The notes under the pieces are model-generated. The model had not been told where the DNA came from. It made no database searches and was given only the letters and a program-made list of their open reading frames with translations. The translations under genes were made by a program, and so were the position numbers. DNA of 64,000 bases from positions 496,001 to 560,000 of the forward strand of contig NC_088938.1 in assembly GCF_033473495.1 (NCBI RefSeq), read 5' to 3'. This document shows, one piece after another, positions 21,737 through 31,223 of this stretch (its first letter is position 1; each line of letters begins with the position of its first letter). This DNA is from Cercospora beticola. Its lineage: Eukaryota > Ascomycota > Dothideomycetes > Mycosphaerellales > Mycosphaerellaceae.

Positions 21737-23421
21737 CGGCAAGGGATATGACCAGGATTGAAGTGAAGCCCGACTCCGGTAGGTAATGCGAAGTCGCTAT
21801 GCGGCTTCCCTCGCCGTGTCACACAGTCATCGGAGGTTCACCGACAATGGCACTTGAGCTGCTCATCCCCAAATGCTTGTAGTAGAGTGGAGCTCGGGGT
21901 GTAGTGGTGGTGTCGCTTGCTGCGATGGATCGGCCTAGAACTCAGTCCTCTGACATGTCTCAAGTGCAGTTCGAGCGGAAGGGCGGAGTGGAGCCCACCT
22001 GCCTGGTCGGCTCGATGCAGCCCATGCAACAGGTGCAGCAACACCCAGGGCACCTGCCGACTGCCATCCGAAGCGCGTGGGAAGGACTCATCGGAAGCTG
22101 CAATCCTGACGACGTGGGGGAAGTCGCGAAGTTCTTCGAAAAAACGGTGACGGGGGAAATGCAGCTACGGGGCGGCCGCAGACGTTCGCTTGGAATGCAC
22201 TTGTTCATCACACTGCGGGCGGTATGAGCATAGCGGGTAGCGTAGTGATGTTCTGCATCAAGCTACACATGGCTGCACGTAGCGCGCAGAAGATCGTCGG
22301 CAGCTCTCTCTCAGCACACAGCACACATTGTCGCCACAGACAAGACGGGTGGCAGCGTTCCTCCAGGCTCCAGAGCGGTTGCGGTAACTAGTTACTGCGA
22401 GCTGATGCCGGAGCAGAGTTGTCGCCTTGCTGCCCAATCGCCTCGTGCCTTGCCAGCCATCCCCGTCTGGCGTACGTGGTGCAATCAGGGAGCAGTGCCC
22501 TGCCAGATTTCCTGCATATTCCTTCCATCACGTGCATCCACCAGTGCCCCGGGCGACGGCGATGCAGCTCTCTCGTTGGGGAGCAGGCTGCGCTTATTCA
22601 TCGCAGGCAGGCGAGAGTTCGTCGAAAGTTGGAGCTTCGCAGCTTGCGCAACCTGGCTGAACCGGCGCCCGAAGGCGAGCCGACCGCTTGGGTGGCCAGG
22701 CTGGAAAAAAGACACGGCCACAGCCTTCGGGCCCTGCTCCATCGCGTGCGGCATTTGCTCTCCGAGGGCGCGGTGACAACGGACACGACCTGCTGAAATG
22801 CTTGGCGGCGCGCGCTTGTGCACGCTCAATTTACGGGCGAGCCGCACAGTCTTGCGCGCATTCCAATCGTACCAAAACCAAGGAAGAGAGCTCAATGGTA
22901 CATCCATGATGACACTTTCACGCTAGCCCAAGTACCATAGAATGACAGGATAAGAGCGTTTGGGCAGCCGGATGAGCTAGGGTCCCGTCCATTCAATCTT
23001 CCACCTCGATGCACCCGTTGCGCAGTAGTCTCCCGCTGCGCAGTGAGGGGCGGACGTTTTCATCAGCTGCTGGCATTCGATCGACCTGCTTGGAGGGGTC
23101 TACCTCGCTCTGTCCCCCGTTGCACAGTGAGAGCAGCGTTTGCTTCCCGCCGCCACCCACTGCGCAGATCACACAATCGCATTATTGAGCGCGAGCTTGC
23201 CTTGCCCTCACATAGCTCTCACAGCCACGTGCGATTCTTGCTGCCGGCACATGACCAGGCAGTGACACTCTTGTTCCTCAGCCTCAACGTCTTCTGCTTC
23301 CACCACAACACCACTTCCCACGACCCCCATTTTCTTCCCTTTGGAACGGCCGAGACGAGCGAGAACGTGTGCGCGGTGCTACAGGGCGAGATCATTCGGT
23401 CCTTACCTCCAGTAACTCAAC
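21737..23421. other. Gene-poor gap with one doubtful small frame
   Basis: About 1.7 kb. A plus-strand frame at 21925-22227 (100 residues, MDRPRTQSSDMSQ...) contains a plausible helix (AIRSAWEGLIGSC) but no domain. The rest holds overlapping frames on both strands in a C/G-rich stretch (22400-22900), with no supported gene. The right end is the promoter of the glycine-rich RNA-binding protein. Confidence 0.35.
23014..23167. promoter_or_regulatory. Four copies of a CCCRYTGCGCAG motif upstream of the RNA-binding protein
   Basis: cccgttgcgcagt (23014), cccgctgcgcagt (23032), cccgttgcacagt (23116) and cccactgcgcag (23156) all point the same way, 250-410 bp before the ATG at 23422. The TGCGCA core is palindromic. 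Repetition in a promoter suggests a binding site, but this is inference. Confidence 0.4.
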
Positions 23422-24284
23422 ATGTCGAAACTATTCATCGGGTGAGACAAAACGGCAACAGCGATTCGCACCACCACGTCAATTAACATTGAATACCAGG
23501 GGCCTTGCATGGCACACCGACGACCAAACTTTGCGCACCAAGTTCGAAGAATTTGGTCAAGTTGACGAGGCCGTGAGTGCAATACCAAGAGCTACATGTG
23601 CGCATCGAGCTGACGTCAACGCCAGGTCGTCGTCAAGGATCGCGACACTGGTCGCAGCCGTGGCTTCGGTTTCGTTCGATTCTCCGAGGAAGCTGGTGCT
23701 GATGCCGCTATCGCCGCCATGAACAATGTCGAGTGAGTGAGACGCATGGCAAGCTATTGATCAGTCCACTGAGCAAATGTCACAGGTTCGATGGCCGCAC
23801 CATCCGCGTTGACAAGGCTAGTGACCGTGGCAGCGGAGGTGGAGGTGGCTTTGGCGGTGGTCGTGGTACGTTTCTCACTCCCTAGCGAGCGCTTTCAATT
23901 GCTAACCACATGTAGGAGGCGGCTATGGCGGCGGCGGAGGTCGCGGCGGCTACGGCGGCGGCGGTTACGGCCAGCAGCAGGGCGGCTATGGCGGAGGTTA
24001 CAACCAGGGCTATGGCGGCGGTGGTGGTAAGTTCGATTCCGTGATTGGCACTTCTTCAGCATCACTGATCGTTGCAAAGGCTACCAACAGGGCGGCGGCG
24101 GCGGCAACTGGCGCGGCGGCGGTGGTGGTGGCTACCAGCAGGGCGGAGGCTACGGCGGCGGCCAAGGTATGTGCTCGACGAGACTGACTTCTGACTTCGC
24201 GACATCCGCTGATCTTTCACAGAGGGCGGCTACCAGCAGCAGAACGGTGGCGGCTACGGCGGCCAGCAGCAAGGCGGATACTAG
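23422..24284 (+). CDS. Glycine-rich RNA-binding protein (one RRM plus GY-rich tail)
   Basis: Seven exons (23422-23441, 23500-23572, 23626-23732, 23786-23865, 23916-24026, 24080-24166, 24223-24284) join to 179 residues without a frame break. The RRM spans residues 1-80: RNP2 LFIGGL and RNP1 RGFGFVRF. The tail is built of Gly, Tyr and Gln ([16 protein letters not shown] and similar) and should be disordered and prone to condensation. Such proteins act in RNA chaperoning and cold or stress responses. Introns 4, 5 and 6 are all phase 1, so exons 5 and 6 (111 and 87 nt) can each be skipped without losing frame. Exon 1 encodes only MSKLFI and part of a Gly codon. Confidence 0.93.
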
Positions 24285-24944
24285 TAGTGCGGCCACTCAC
24301 ACGACCTTCCTCTGTTCTCTTCACACACTTCTTTCAAAAGTTGGAGCGGTGGTTTCAGAACGATGCAGATGCGGGTCTCGGAGCATGGGTTTCTAGGATG
24401 GGCATGCGTGTTTGACCAGCCGCAGAGTACTTCTTCAGCAGGGCTGCTGTTTGTGATTCGGGTCTGGAATCGAGATCAAATGATACCCACGCTGCTGCGG
24501 ACAGTAGCTAGGCTTTACGAACTAGCCTACAGCTTGCGATGAGCAACGTCATGGCATGAACTCATGAGTCTGATACGTACATTCTCCATTTGTGTGATGC
24601 AACTTGAGCCAACTCGAGGTCAGTAGGTCAAAAATTGTGATTGCGAAGTAGCATTCCGAATGACTTCCATAGCCACAGTCTGGTGTATAAGCAGACTTCT
24701 TGTGAGGCTTGACATGTCGTCCTCGGTCAAGAGTTCCGAGTTGCTGGGCTTGCAAGGGAGAAAAAGCTTTAAGCTTACACCGATGCATATTCTTCGGAAT
24801 AAATTTCCACTCGGCTTCCTCACCACAACCATGCCCACACAAGTCAAACTTAGGTTATCACCATGCACAGAGACGTGATTTCGAGATAACGTCTGAATAC
24901 TCACCCCACCACTGTCGCACAATCCAACACCTTCCATCGCAAAC
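24285..24944. other. Intergenic, 3' UTR of the RNA-binding protein and RCL1 promoter
   Basis: A 0.66 kb gap between two plus-strand genes. No domain-bearing frame or clear motif is seen. Confidence 0.4.
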
Positions 24945-26153
24945 ATGGCCGCCGCTCCGGGCCCGAAGCCGTTGAAGTTCACAGGTTCCAAGCACCTCAT
25001 CAGTCGTCTAGTCCTAGCCACCTTAACAGGACGACCCGTACGAATCTCTCAGATCCGAGAATCCAACCACAACGCACCAGGTCTTGCGCCCCACGAAGTT
25101 TCCTTCCTGCGACTCCTCGATGCGATCACGAACGGCTCCGAGATTGTCTTTTCGCAGACTGGCACAACGGTGGCATACGCGCCAGGTCTGATCACGGGTA
25201 GCGCCGCAGGACATGGGGCAGCAGGCGGTGTGATACGGCATGAGCTGCCTGCAGATTGCTCAAGAGGCGCGAGCTTCTTCCTTATTCCGCTGTGTCTGCT
25301 CGCGCCGTTCTCGAAGGCGAAGATGAATGTGCTTTTGACGGGACCTGGGGTTATTACTTCTGCTACACCGAGTGGGGATGTGTCAGTGGATACAGTCAGG
25401 ACAGCGATTCTGCCTATTTTCAAGAGCTTTGGTATTGAGCGAGATTTGGAACTGCGTGTGCTGCGGAGGTCGAATCCTGGGCCTGGCGGAAGAGGTGGAG
25501 GAGGAGAAGTACAACTTGTCTTTGGACATCAGGTTAGACTGCCAAAGACGATACATTTGCTTGATGCTGGAAGGATAAGACGGATACAAGGCGTGGCGTA
25601 CGCGACGGGAGTAGCAGGAGCAAACAACGCGCGCATAATCCACGCAGCGCGAGGCGTGCTGAACGAGTTCGTGCCAGATACGAGGATACATTCAGACGTG
25701 AGCTCCGCACCACTCATACCAGCGCCAGAGCGAAACAACGCGAACGCGAAGAAGAAGATAGGTCTAGGCTTTGGATTGAGCTTGGTGGCGGAGTCAAACA
25801 CGGGGGCACTGTACTCGGCAGACGTCGCGAGCGATCCTAGTGGTGGTGAAGTTCCAGAGGATTTGGGCAAGAGATGTGCATACCAGCTGCTGGAAACCAT
25901 TGCACAGGGAGGGTTTGTGTCACACATTGCGGCGCCCACAGTTTTGACAATGATGGCTATGGGCAGCGAAGACGTGGGAAGACTAGCGATTGGGAAAGAA
26001 GTGCTCGGAACAGAACAGGTTGTTCAGCTGGCTCGGGATCTGCAAGCATTTGGCATGACAGGCTGGGGCATCAAGGAGAGCGACGAGGAGGGCGAGGCTC
26101 TCATCTCTATCGTAGGACGAGGTGTTGGTAACGTGGGACGTAAGATTGCCTGA
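24945..26153 (+). CDS. RCL1: RNA 3'-terminal phosphate cyclase-like protein Rcl1
   Basis: An intronless frame of 402 residues that aligns by eye over its whole length to the Rcl1 family. The start LKFTGSKHLISRLVLATLTG, the HGAAGGVIRHELPADCSRG segment and the late GFVSHIAAPTVLTMMAMG stretch are typical. Rcl1 is nucleolar, forms a complex with the GTPase Bms1, and is needed for early pre-rRNA cleavage at site A2 on the way to 18S rRNA. It lacks cyclase activity in yeast. A Gly-rich loop (PGPGGRGGGGE, about residue 180) is a local insertion. Confidence 0.93.
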   Translation: MAAAPGPKPLKFTGSKHLISRLVLATLTGRPVRISQIRESNHNAPGLAPHEVSFLRLLDAITNGSEIVFSQTGTTVAYAPGLITGSAAGHGAAGGVIRHELPADCSRGASFFLIPLCLLAPFSKAKMNVLLTGPGVITSATPSGDVSVDTVRTAILPIFKSFGIERDLELRVLRRSNPGPGGRGGGGEVQLVFGHQVRLPKTIHLLDAGRIRRIQGVAYATGVAGANNARIIHAARGVLNEFVPDTRIHSDVSSAPLIPAPERNNANAKKKIGLGFGLSLVAESNTGALYSADVASDPSGGEVPEDLGKRCAYQLLETIAQGGFVSHIAAPTVLTMMAMGSEDVGRLAIGKEVLGTEQVVQLARDLQAFGMTGWGIKESDEEGEALISIVGRGVGNVGRKIA

Positions 26154-26541
26154 GGTGGCTGCGTGGTGAATGAACACGGCGTCTCCCGCTGCTGCAGTCG
26201 TCATGTGAAAACTTCTCATTCACTCGGGGTCCGTGCCCGGCGGATATACGTTGGCCGACCTTCTGTGCTGTGACAACAATCGCACTGCACACCCGAGTCA
26301 ATCACCAACTTCTTTCAACATTCCATCGGAGTGCGGCGCGCACTACACGCTGCGGTTCCTCACTTCTGGCGCGCAGGTGAGCTTTGGCCGACTGGCGCAG
26401 GCGCTTCACAAGAAGCCGCGCGTCTTGTTGTTGTTCATCTTTCTGACTTCTTTACACACAGACAGGAGTTGACTCGACATCCCATTTCGCAACACTGATC
26501 GGCACCTTGTATCTTGGCTACCTCGAGCCAGGGACGGAGAG
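26154..26541. other. Intergenic, promoter of the PHD gene
   Basis: About 0.39 kb, with no motif recognised. Confidence 0.4.
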
Positions 26542-28936
26542 ATGGAAGAGGACGACAGAGCACCTAGCTCGCCTCGAGCAGGTGACAGCTTCGAAGATGA
26601 TGCGGGCGCACCAGTCATGTCCTCACCAGGCGGCGTGGACATGGATGATGGCGACAAAGCCCCTGGCTCCCCTCGAACAGGCGACAGGTTCGAAGACGAC
26701 GCCGGCGCCCCTGTTGTGTCCTCACCAGGCGGCATGGACATGGATGACCTCGAGTGGACGTTTCCCTCCCCAAGCGTGTTCCACTTGCCCGCCACCAGCC
26801 TGACGCTCCGCGACGATGCGATCATGTGTGCATGCCCATCCGAGGTGCGACGTGATACAAAAGATATCGCGAAGATCCAGACTGGGAGCACTTTCACCTG
26901 GATCCACGTTCCCTGCAAACCACTACTGGCGCAGGTGTCTGAAGCAAGCACAGCAATGGCGAACATGATCCTCGACCGCGCAGCACAGTCCACTGGAGAC
27001 ACTGACGATATGCAAACACTCCCCGAAAAGTTGTTGGCTACCACACTTGGGCCAAACAAGACACAGCAGCAGCTGCAAAAGGTTCGAAACCTCACCTCGA
27101 CATTCAGATGCGATGGCCCATGTCGTGGCTCGACCGATTACAACGACTACTACTGGTGTCAGGAGTGCTATGGCTGGCAGCACAAGCCTTGCATGCTCTT
27201 CGGAGACGGCGACGTTGGGCGTCCAGTCTGCAACGTGTGCTATAACAACGCAATGGCCCACAAAGAAGAGATTGAACGCTGGCAGAAGAAGAGATTGGCT
27301 CAGGCAGGGCTCGAGGCATTACGCTTCATTCGTGATCCAGAGAACGCAGACAATGAGGCGGGTCTCGCTTTCGCGCGCAACTTCCTCGGGAGTCTTGTTT
27401 CCAAGGTAAGCCTCTATTTACTGGCACATTGTGATTGCTGCTAACAACATGTGTTAGAATCGAAACAACTTCCTCCAATTTGTCGTCAACCGCCGCCGTG
27501 TCATTCGTTGGCTCAAAGCTCGCCGTGATCTGAAGCAACCTACCTATGGCAATGCGACTCGCCTTCCCGCTATCGAAGGCAACCCAGACGAGGTCTACGA
27601 CCCAGCGGCGCTGTTTGCTCCAGCAGCCCCGCGACGCCGTAAGAGACGCGCGAGCGTAGGGTCAGCAGCTACCGGTGAGGATCACGATGAGCACTCGGAC
27701 TTCGAGGACACTATCGTCGTGGGGAGTGCGAAGGCCGCGCGCAAGAAGACAGCATCGCGTAAGGCTAAGGCTAAGCCAGCTGCTCCTCTTGAGCCACTTG
27801 TGTCTGAATTGACTGCAGAGGATGAAGCTCGAAACGAGATGATGAGAAAGATCGCTGAGCGCAAGGCCCGCAAGAAGGCTGCGGCTTCTGCTGCGGTCGG
27901 GGCCGAAGACTCGCCCGGAGAGCCACCAGCAAAGCGAGCAAGACGAGCGACTCTGCCACAACAGAACGAGTTCAATGCCGGTGATGAAGATTTCTCAGAT
28001 CTCGGTATTAATACAAGCAGGCAGACGTCGCGTGCGCCCCGCAAGTCTGCGCCATCCGCTGGCTGGAGCCGTGGGTTCGATGATGAAGAGCCAGAGCCTG
28101 CACCCAAGACACGCGCCAAAGGCAAAGGCAAGCAGCGACAGGCGATCGAAATCGACAGTGCAGACGAAGAAGAGCAGCCTGCTCGGCGACCTTCTCGCAG
28201 CAGAGCCCAGCGTGGCGATGCGGGCCAGGAGCGGCGTCAAAACGAGCAGTCCAAGATCATGTGCAGCTGCATCGATGTGGCACCAGACTCCAACCGCTTC
28301 AAATGTCGTGGTTGCGACTTCTACCAGCACGTTGCTTGTGCGCCTGTTCAAAGCAAGAAAGAGAAGTTGTGCAAGCTGTGTGTGGGTAGTGGAGTCGTCG
28401 CACGCCCTCCATCTGACGCCCTAACATCGACTGAGGCCCGTCCGTTGAGCTCGAGGTTTTCTGGCGCTCCAGGCTCAAGCACATTGCGCGCTCCGTCGCT
28501 TGCAGGACCTCCGATGATCCAAGCAGAGCCAAAGAACGAGCCACTCGGCGCAGACATGCAAGGCGAAGTACGCACTCTCTGCTCCACCGTCCTGTGGAAC
28601 GCCTACTGCGCCCTCCAAGATCCCAATGACCCATCCGATCACATGAACACCAACAGAGCAAAGACCGCTCCATCCTCCGACTGGTCCGCCGAAGCCGAGA
28701 AGCGTCTGACGCTCATTTTCGAGGCTGCCGGTAAGGGAAAAGTCGAAGAATACTTGGTTCACGCATTAGGCTTTCCACGCAATCAAGTCAACATCATGAA
28801 AGCTTTGCGAGACTTTGGCATGTGGGCGCGCAGCTCAGGCCCCTTTCGCCGTTCGAGGAAGGATTTGGGTCTTCTCAATGAGATCTTGGGGTTTGTCGAC
28901 AAGGGCACGTACTGGCAGGAGAAAGATGAGGCATAG
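26542..28936 (+). CDS. Protein with two PHD-type zinc fingers
   Basis: Two exons (26542-27405, 27458-28936) give 780 residues, with a 52-bp intron. Finger 1 (about 190-234) reads C-x3-C, then WCQECYGWQHKPC and CNVC; finger 2 (about 556-598) reads CSC, then CRGCDFYQHVAC and CKLC. Both fit C4HC3 PHD ligands. Between them lie basic stretches (RRRKRR, KAARKKTASRKAKAK) that fit a nuclear protein. PHD fingers usually read histone H3 tails, so a chromatin role is likely. The N-terminus has a 33-residue unit (SPRxGDxFEDDAGAPVxSSP...) repeated twice, mirrored in the DNA at 26551-26749. The C-terminal 130 residues are helical and unidentified. Confidence 0.85.
26551..26749 (+). repeat. 99-bp coding tandem duplication
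   Basis: Two 99-bp units encode near-identical acidic blocks ending SSPGGVDMDD and SSPGGMDMDD. They sit at the N-terminus of the two-PHD protein and keep the frame. Confidence 0.85.
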
Positions 28937-30641
28937 GTTGAGAAGATGATGCATAGGACGAGAAGATGAGAAGCCTAGGATGAGAAGACGGAGAGGCACT
29001 GCTGTGAGTTGTCGAAATCCTGAACAGGACGACACATTCACTCATCAGGTCATTACACCACTTGTTTGACTACTGTACGCTGAAGCTGATGAGCCCTAGT
29101 TCTGCTGGTTAAGCTATTACGCGGCTCGCTTTGGTTACGATACATACGATGGGTTTTGGAAACTATGCGGGTATTGAATGAACATGGAACGAAGTGCGAT
29201 ATGATTCTCGCAAAGCATAGCGAGCTAGCAACTTCGGAAGCAAAAAAGTTTTGTGTCTCATGATTGATCACGATGTCTCAGTTATTCCGTACGCATCTCG
29301 ATCTGATTTCTGTCGGAAGTTGTAGAGTGTCCTCGGTACCGGCGGGCTCAAACTCGGGTTATGGGTATGCTTATCCGATGGGCTGATGCTGTTCGGAAGA
29401 AATGATTAGGTGAGCATTTACACGATCCGTACCTGACCCTACACAGCAAAATGGAAACTCGGATACATGCACGCTTTGCGATATCTCTCGCGACCTTGAT
29501 CCCATAATTGCGTTGCTTGTCCAAACGGAGCGCCTTAGCTACGCTGTACAAGGCGGAGATACGAGGGTCGAAAGGGCAGTCGAGCTTCTCGGGCGGAGGA
29601 GTACGCAATGTTCATCCTAGTCTCTGTTTTGCTTTCCTGTGGTAGCCTTCATGCTCGGTTCAGTGATAGCACGAATTGGGACATTACAGCTGCTGCTCAG
29701 TAGTCAGGATAGTCTACGCGAGAGACACGATTGTACGGAGTACTTCCAGCCTTGACACGAACTACCAACGAAAGTTGAATGTTCGTCGAAGTCTACACCT
29801 TTCTGCTGATGATGTGCTCGCATCGAGGCACCAAACGATTTAAGGCTGGGATGATATCCTCGACCATTATAAGATTCATTTGACATGTGTTGGATGACCA
29901 GTCTAGGATCTAGGAAGCCTCAACGACATCCTTCTCGAACCATGGCTAATCCATACGTCCATGCGGCTGCGGGAATTTTTCGAAGAATGCGGGATAAGGG
30001 AATTCTTCGAGAAATGCGGGATAAATAATAGGAGTCGACCAACGGATGAAGTTCCATCCCACAGCCGAAGCGGTTGGTAGAGCCGCAGGGTTCGGGCGAA
30101 AGTGAGGGCGAGAATATCGCGTGAACGAAGTTTCCTGGAGTAGCCCTACAATGGAGCCTCGCAGTAGCCGACTTACCCAGCATGCCTGCACCATGCCCGT
30201 ATCAAAAACTCCACCAATATCGATTCGTCCACAATCCCCTTTGTTTTGAGAGCCATGCCATCTGACATGCGTTTACGCCTTGTCCAGCGAAAGAAGTGAT
30301 CGCGATACGACAATTCCGAGCAAGGCTGTCCCGCCTAGAATTTCCGATATCTCTTTTGTGGCGTGTCGTTGACTCGTGTCGTATACCGAACGGCGGGAAG
30401 TCCGCAGTGATCGGCCGTTCGACCGGCACTCTATATTCCTTGACCATGTGACGGGGCGCTGTAAGGACCGCATCTGCGGCCTGGCAGGCGTGGAATTTCG
30501 GAGCGGTCTTCATACCGCAGTTGCAGGAACTACATATTTCCTCGCGCTCGCCTTGCCGGTATTTGAGGATTGGATCATGTGTCTCCTCATCGCATTTTGC
30601 TGAGCGCTGAAGTACTGCAGGCCTTTCCGTTGTTGCTCTGC
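28937..30641. other. Gene-poor 1.7 kb region
   Basis: No supported gene. Short frames on both strands lack domains; a minus-strand frame at 30202-30693 (163 residues, with CSSCNCG) is the longest but overlaps the start of the next gene and has no other support. Confidence 0.4.
29971..30024. repeat. Two 27-bp direct repeats that are also near-palindromic
   Basis: Copies at 29971-29997 and 29998-30024 both run from gggaatt to gcgggataa and differ at a few central bases. The core of copy 2 (attcttcgagaaat) is almost the reverse complement of the core of copy 1 (atttttcgaagaat). Confidence 0.85.
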
Positions 30642-31190
30642 ATGCGATCCCACGCCTACGACATTCGCTACGATCGAGATCCGTTTCTCGCAAATGCTCA
30701 GCAAGCAGAATACATGAGTCGCGATCAGCATGAGATCGAATCTGCTGCGGGATTAGACGAAGAAACGGGCACTCGCACGCCGTCTTTGCTGTTGGACGAC
30801 TTCCTCACGACATCCAAGACCAATTCGCAGGACGCATTAACGCCTCCGAGGCCCATGCAACTGGACGAAAAGACGCTCGAAAGTATCGCACCCTTTTTGC
30901 GCCAGGCCACAGCCAATGAGATCAACTTCGGTGTTGGAAATTCCCGTCCACTGCCTGCGCAAATCCCGGATGAACAACATCCGAGCAGTGATGAAGAGCA
31001 GACGAAATGTTGGCTCCGTCGGGTGATAGCAGGTACTGCAAGCAGATTTGCGATTCTTGGTCGTGGACACAAAGTGAACGACTGCACTTGCTGGATGTGT
31101 GACTGGCAAGCGTTCACGGAACGCTGCGAATATGCCGACCGGCTCGCCGCCGATTTGGAGGGAGAAGCTGGACGACGCAATGCAAGATGA
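30642..31190 (+). CDS. Hypothetical protein, 182 residues
   Basis: A single open frame from MRSHAYDIRYDRD to RRNAR. The middle is polar and probably disordered, with Pro/Thr-rich acidic stretches. The C-terminus has a small Cys/Trp cluster, CTCWMCDWQ, then a helix. No family is recognised. The stop is 33 bp from the stop of the convergent transcription factor gene. The frame extends upstream without an ATG, so 30642 is the first possible start unless an exon was missed. Confidence 0.5.
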   Translation: MRSHAYDIRYDRDPFLANAQQAEYMSRDQHEIESAAGLDEETGTRTPSLLLDDFLTTSKTNSQDALTPPRPMQLDEKTLESIAPFLRQATANEINFGVGNSRPLPAQIPDEQHPSSDEEQTKCWLRRVIAGTASRFAILGRGHKVNDCTCWMCDWQAFTERCEYADRLAADLEGEAGRRNAR

Positions 31191-31223
31191 CTTTGAAAAA
31201 AGGTCGTGTGAGATCTAGTTCTT

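Noticed and set aside
22405..22907. Cluster of frames on both strands
   Set aside because: Mutual overlap in a C/G-rich stretch explains the open frames; no protein-like features.
30202..30693. 163-residue minus-strand frame with CSSCNCG
   Set aside because: No family, overlaps the start of the better-supported plus-strand frame, and no splice or promoter support.
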